Origin: Bacillota bacterium
Lineage (GTDB): Bacteria > Bacillota > Bacilli > Paenibacillales > Paenibacillaceae
Length of the DNA stretch: 19,765 nucleotides
Assembly: GCA_023386495.1 (NCBI GenBank)
Contig: JAEWJS010000172.1
Span: 1 to 19,765, forward strand
Reading direction: 5' to 3'
Below are positions 18,685 to 19,765 of the stretch, one piece after another. The notes under the pieces were generated by a model that was not told the origin of the DNA, searched no databases, and saw only the letters and a program-made list of their open reading frames with translations. Within the stretch, counting starts at the first letter, position 1. Each line of letters starts with the position of its first letter. Both the position numbers and the translations under genes were made by a program.

Positions 18685-19666
18685 TGGACCAGTTCTTCCT
18701 CCTTCAAGCCGAAGCCTTTCAATACCGTTCCCGTGTTGCCGATTCTTACCTTGGCTTGCACATCGATCTGCGCTTCCTTCAGCGATCGTTCCCATTTCTC
18801 GCGATACCGCTCCCACGCCCGCGGCATCTTCTTCGACAATGTACGACCTAGCCCGATCGGGTCGGCACCCTCCTGCTGAACCGATCGGACAACCTTCGTG
18901 ACACCGGCTGCGAGATGCTTATTCAATGCACGCTCCAGTTCTTTAAGCTGATCATCGCTTGCTAAAGTAAAAGTCGATTCGTTATCCACAATAATTGCCT
19001 TGCCTTGTAAGTTGAGGCGAAAAACCGGACGATCATCCTGAATGCCGGGTTTGATGGTAATACCCGTATTCTGCAAGCTAAGCACGATACTGCCGCTTCC
19101 GCGAGGTGCCGGAAGCGCCAGCTCCGCATTCTTGGCTTCGCCCATCGCGAGCAGCATGAGCTGCGATTCCTCGCCCTGCAAGATGCGTAACAGCTTGCCT
19201 TGCCGGAATATCGCCAGCCCGTCCATCTTGATGCCGGTCGACTTGGCAGACTTCGCGCCTTGCTCGTTCTTCACGATGCGGACCGACGGAAGCGCGACAT
19301 CGATCCCGTCCGTTAGCAGCTTATCGATCACAAGCTTCATGGTCGCGGGGTTCTTCATCGCATTCACGGCGAGCTCTCGAACGATCTCGGACGGATAGCG
19401 CTCGATCTCCCCCGTCACCTTCATATAATCCAGCGCCGGACCGTTCGTTGCGACCATATAGGAAGACAGACGGTTCTGCGGAATTCTGCCCATCACGTCC
19501 ATGATAGGAGCAATGCCGTCTCTTGCCAGCTTCTCGCCAATGAGCAGCACTCTGCGATGCGCGAAGAACAACTGCCTAGGCATATAGAGCTGTTCTTCGA
19601 AATTGGCCATGCGCACGGTATCGCCGGTATGCGAGAGGAGCAGATAGGACTTGTTCCCCGGAGTGG
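18681..19666 (-). CDS. Ger(x)C-family spore germination lipoprotein (C subunit), 5'-truncated
   Basis: C subunit of a GerA-type germinant receptor, normally a lipoprotein on the outer face of the spore inner membrane. About 328 residues are visible, from LLLSHTGDTVRMANFEEQL through ARDGIAPIMDVMGR to the C-terminal domain with WERYREKWERSLKEAQIDVQAKVRIGNTGTV, typical of GerAC. The family is usually about 370-400 aa, so the signal peptide, lipobox Cys and WD-containing N-terminus are missing. The frame is clean to about 19666, where a run of 16 C and a very GC-rich stretch replace expected coding sequence. A GTG at 19616 is internal and is not the true start. The stop overlaps the next gene's ATG. 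A GerAA-type A subunit gene is expected beyond the edge. Confidence 0.9.
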
Positions 19667-19765
19667 CCCCCCCCCCCCCCCCGCGGGCGGGGCCCCGGCG
19701 ACTCGGGCCCGACGCGCAGGCGCCGCCCGCGCGACGCCGCGGTGGGGGAGCGGATCGGGGTGCCG
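19667..19765. other. Probable assembly or sequencing artefact at contig end
   Basis: A run of 16 C (19667-19682) is followed by 83 bases of which 73 are G or C, with no coding resemblance to GerAC. Composition changes abruptly from that of the adjoining gene. This fits low-quality read ends joined at a contig terminus rather than real chromosome. Confidence 0.75.

Overview
The window looks like chromosome from an endospore-forming member of the Paenibacillaceae (Paenibacillus/Cohnella type). It carries gerE, a germinant-receptor operon, a Spo0B-type histidine kinase and a YwqB/YwqA-type SWIM-SNF2 pair. Base composition is GC-rich for Bacilli, and Shine-Dalgarno sequences are strong (AGGAGG and variants). 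The genus is inferred from gene content and composition only. Most genes are on the minus strand. I see no rRNA, tRNA, CRISPR array, transposase or phage gene.

Layout. 1-771 (-): N-terminal half of a PhoR/PnpS-type sensor kinase, cut by the window edge. 846-3390 (-): class I fumarase followed one base later by a bile acid:sodium symporter-family (BASS) transporter, behind a clear sigma-A type promoter at 3451-3479. 3601-4218 (+): YfbR-type 5'-deoxynucleotidase with a GTG start. 4219-4884: 666 bases without a credible gene but rich in inverted repeats. 4885-9673 (-): SWIM zinc-finger protein, SNF2 helicase (ATGA overlap) and a small unknown ORF with an excellent ribosome binding site. 9797-10843 (-): HD-GYP c-di-GMP phosphodiesterase. 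10920-12674 (-): orphan Spo0B-type sensor kinase. 12801-13475 (-): membrane-anchored TPR protein. 13623-16649: two paralogous SDR oxidoreductases on + flanking a Gfo/Idh/MocA oxidoreductase on -. 16701-16865 (+): small membrane protein. 17022-17246 (-): gerE behind a sigma-K-like promoter. 17373-19666 (-): germinant-receptor genes in the order C subunit (5'-truncated), small two-TM protein (candidate D subunit), B subunit.

How the genes relate. The right end is a sporulation/germination block: GerE acts late in the mother cell, and the Ger proteins form a receptor made in the forespore. The fumarase and BASS carrier are translationally linked and may join central metabolism with transport of an organic anion. 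The SWIM and SNF2 genes form one transcription unit. The other genes look like independent housekeeping or accessory units.

The last 99 bases (19667-19765) are a run of 16 C followed by 83 bases that are about 88% GC. This looks like a contig-end artefact and it destroys the 5' part of the germination C-subunit gene. I found no convincing new multi-gene system. The observations most worth checking are the candidate Ger D subunit, the small ORF after the SNF2 gene, and the repeat-rich 4.5-4.8 kb spacer.
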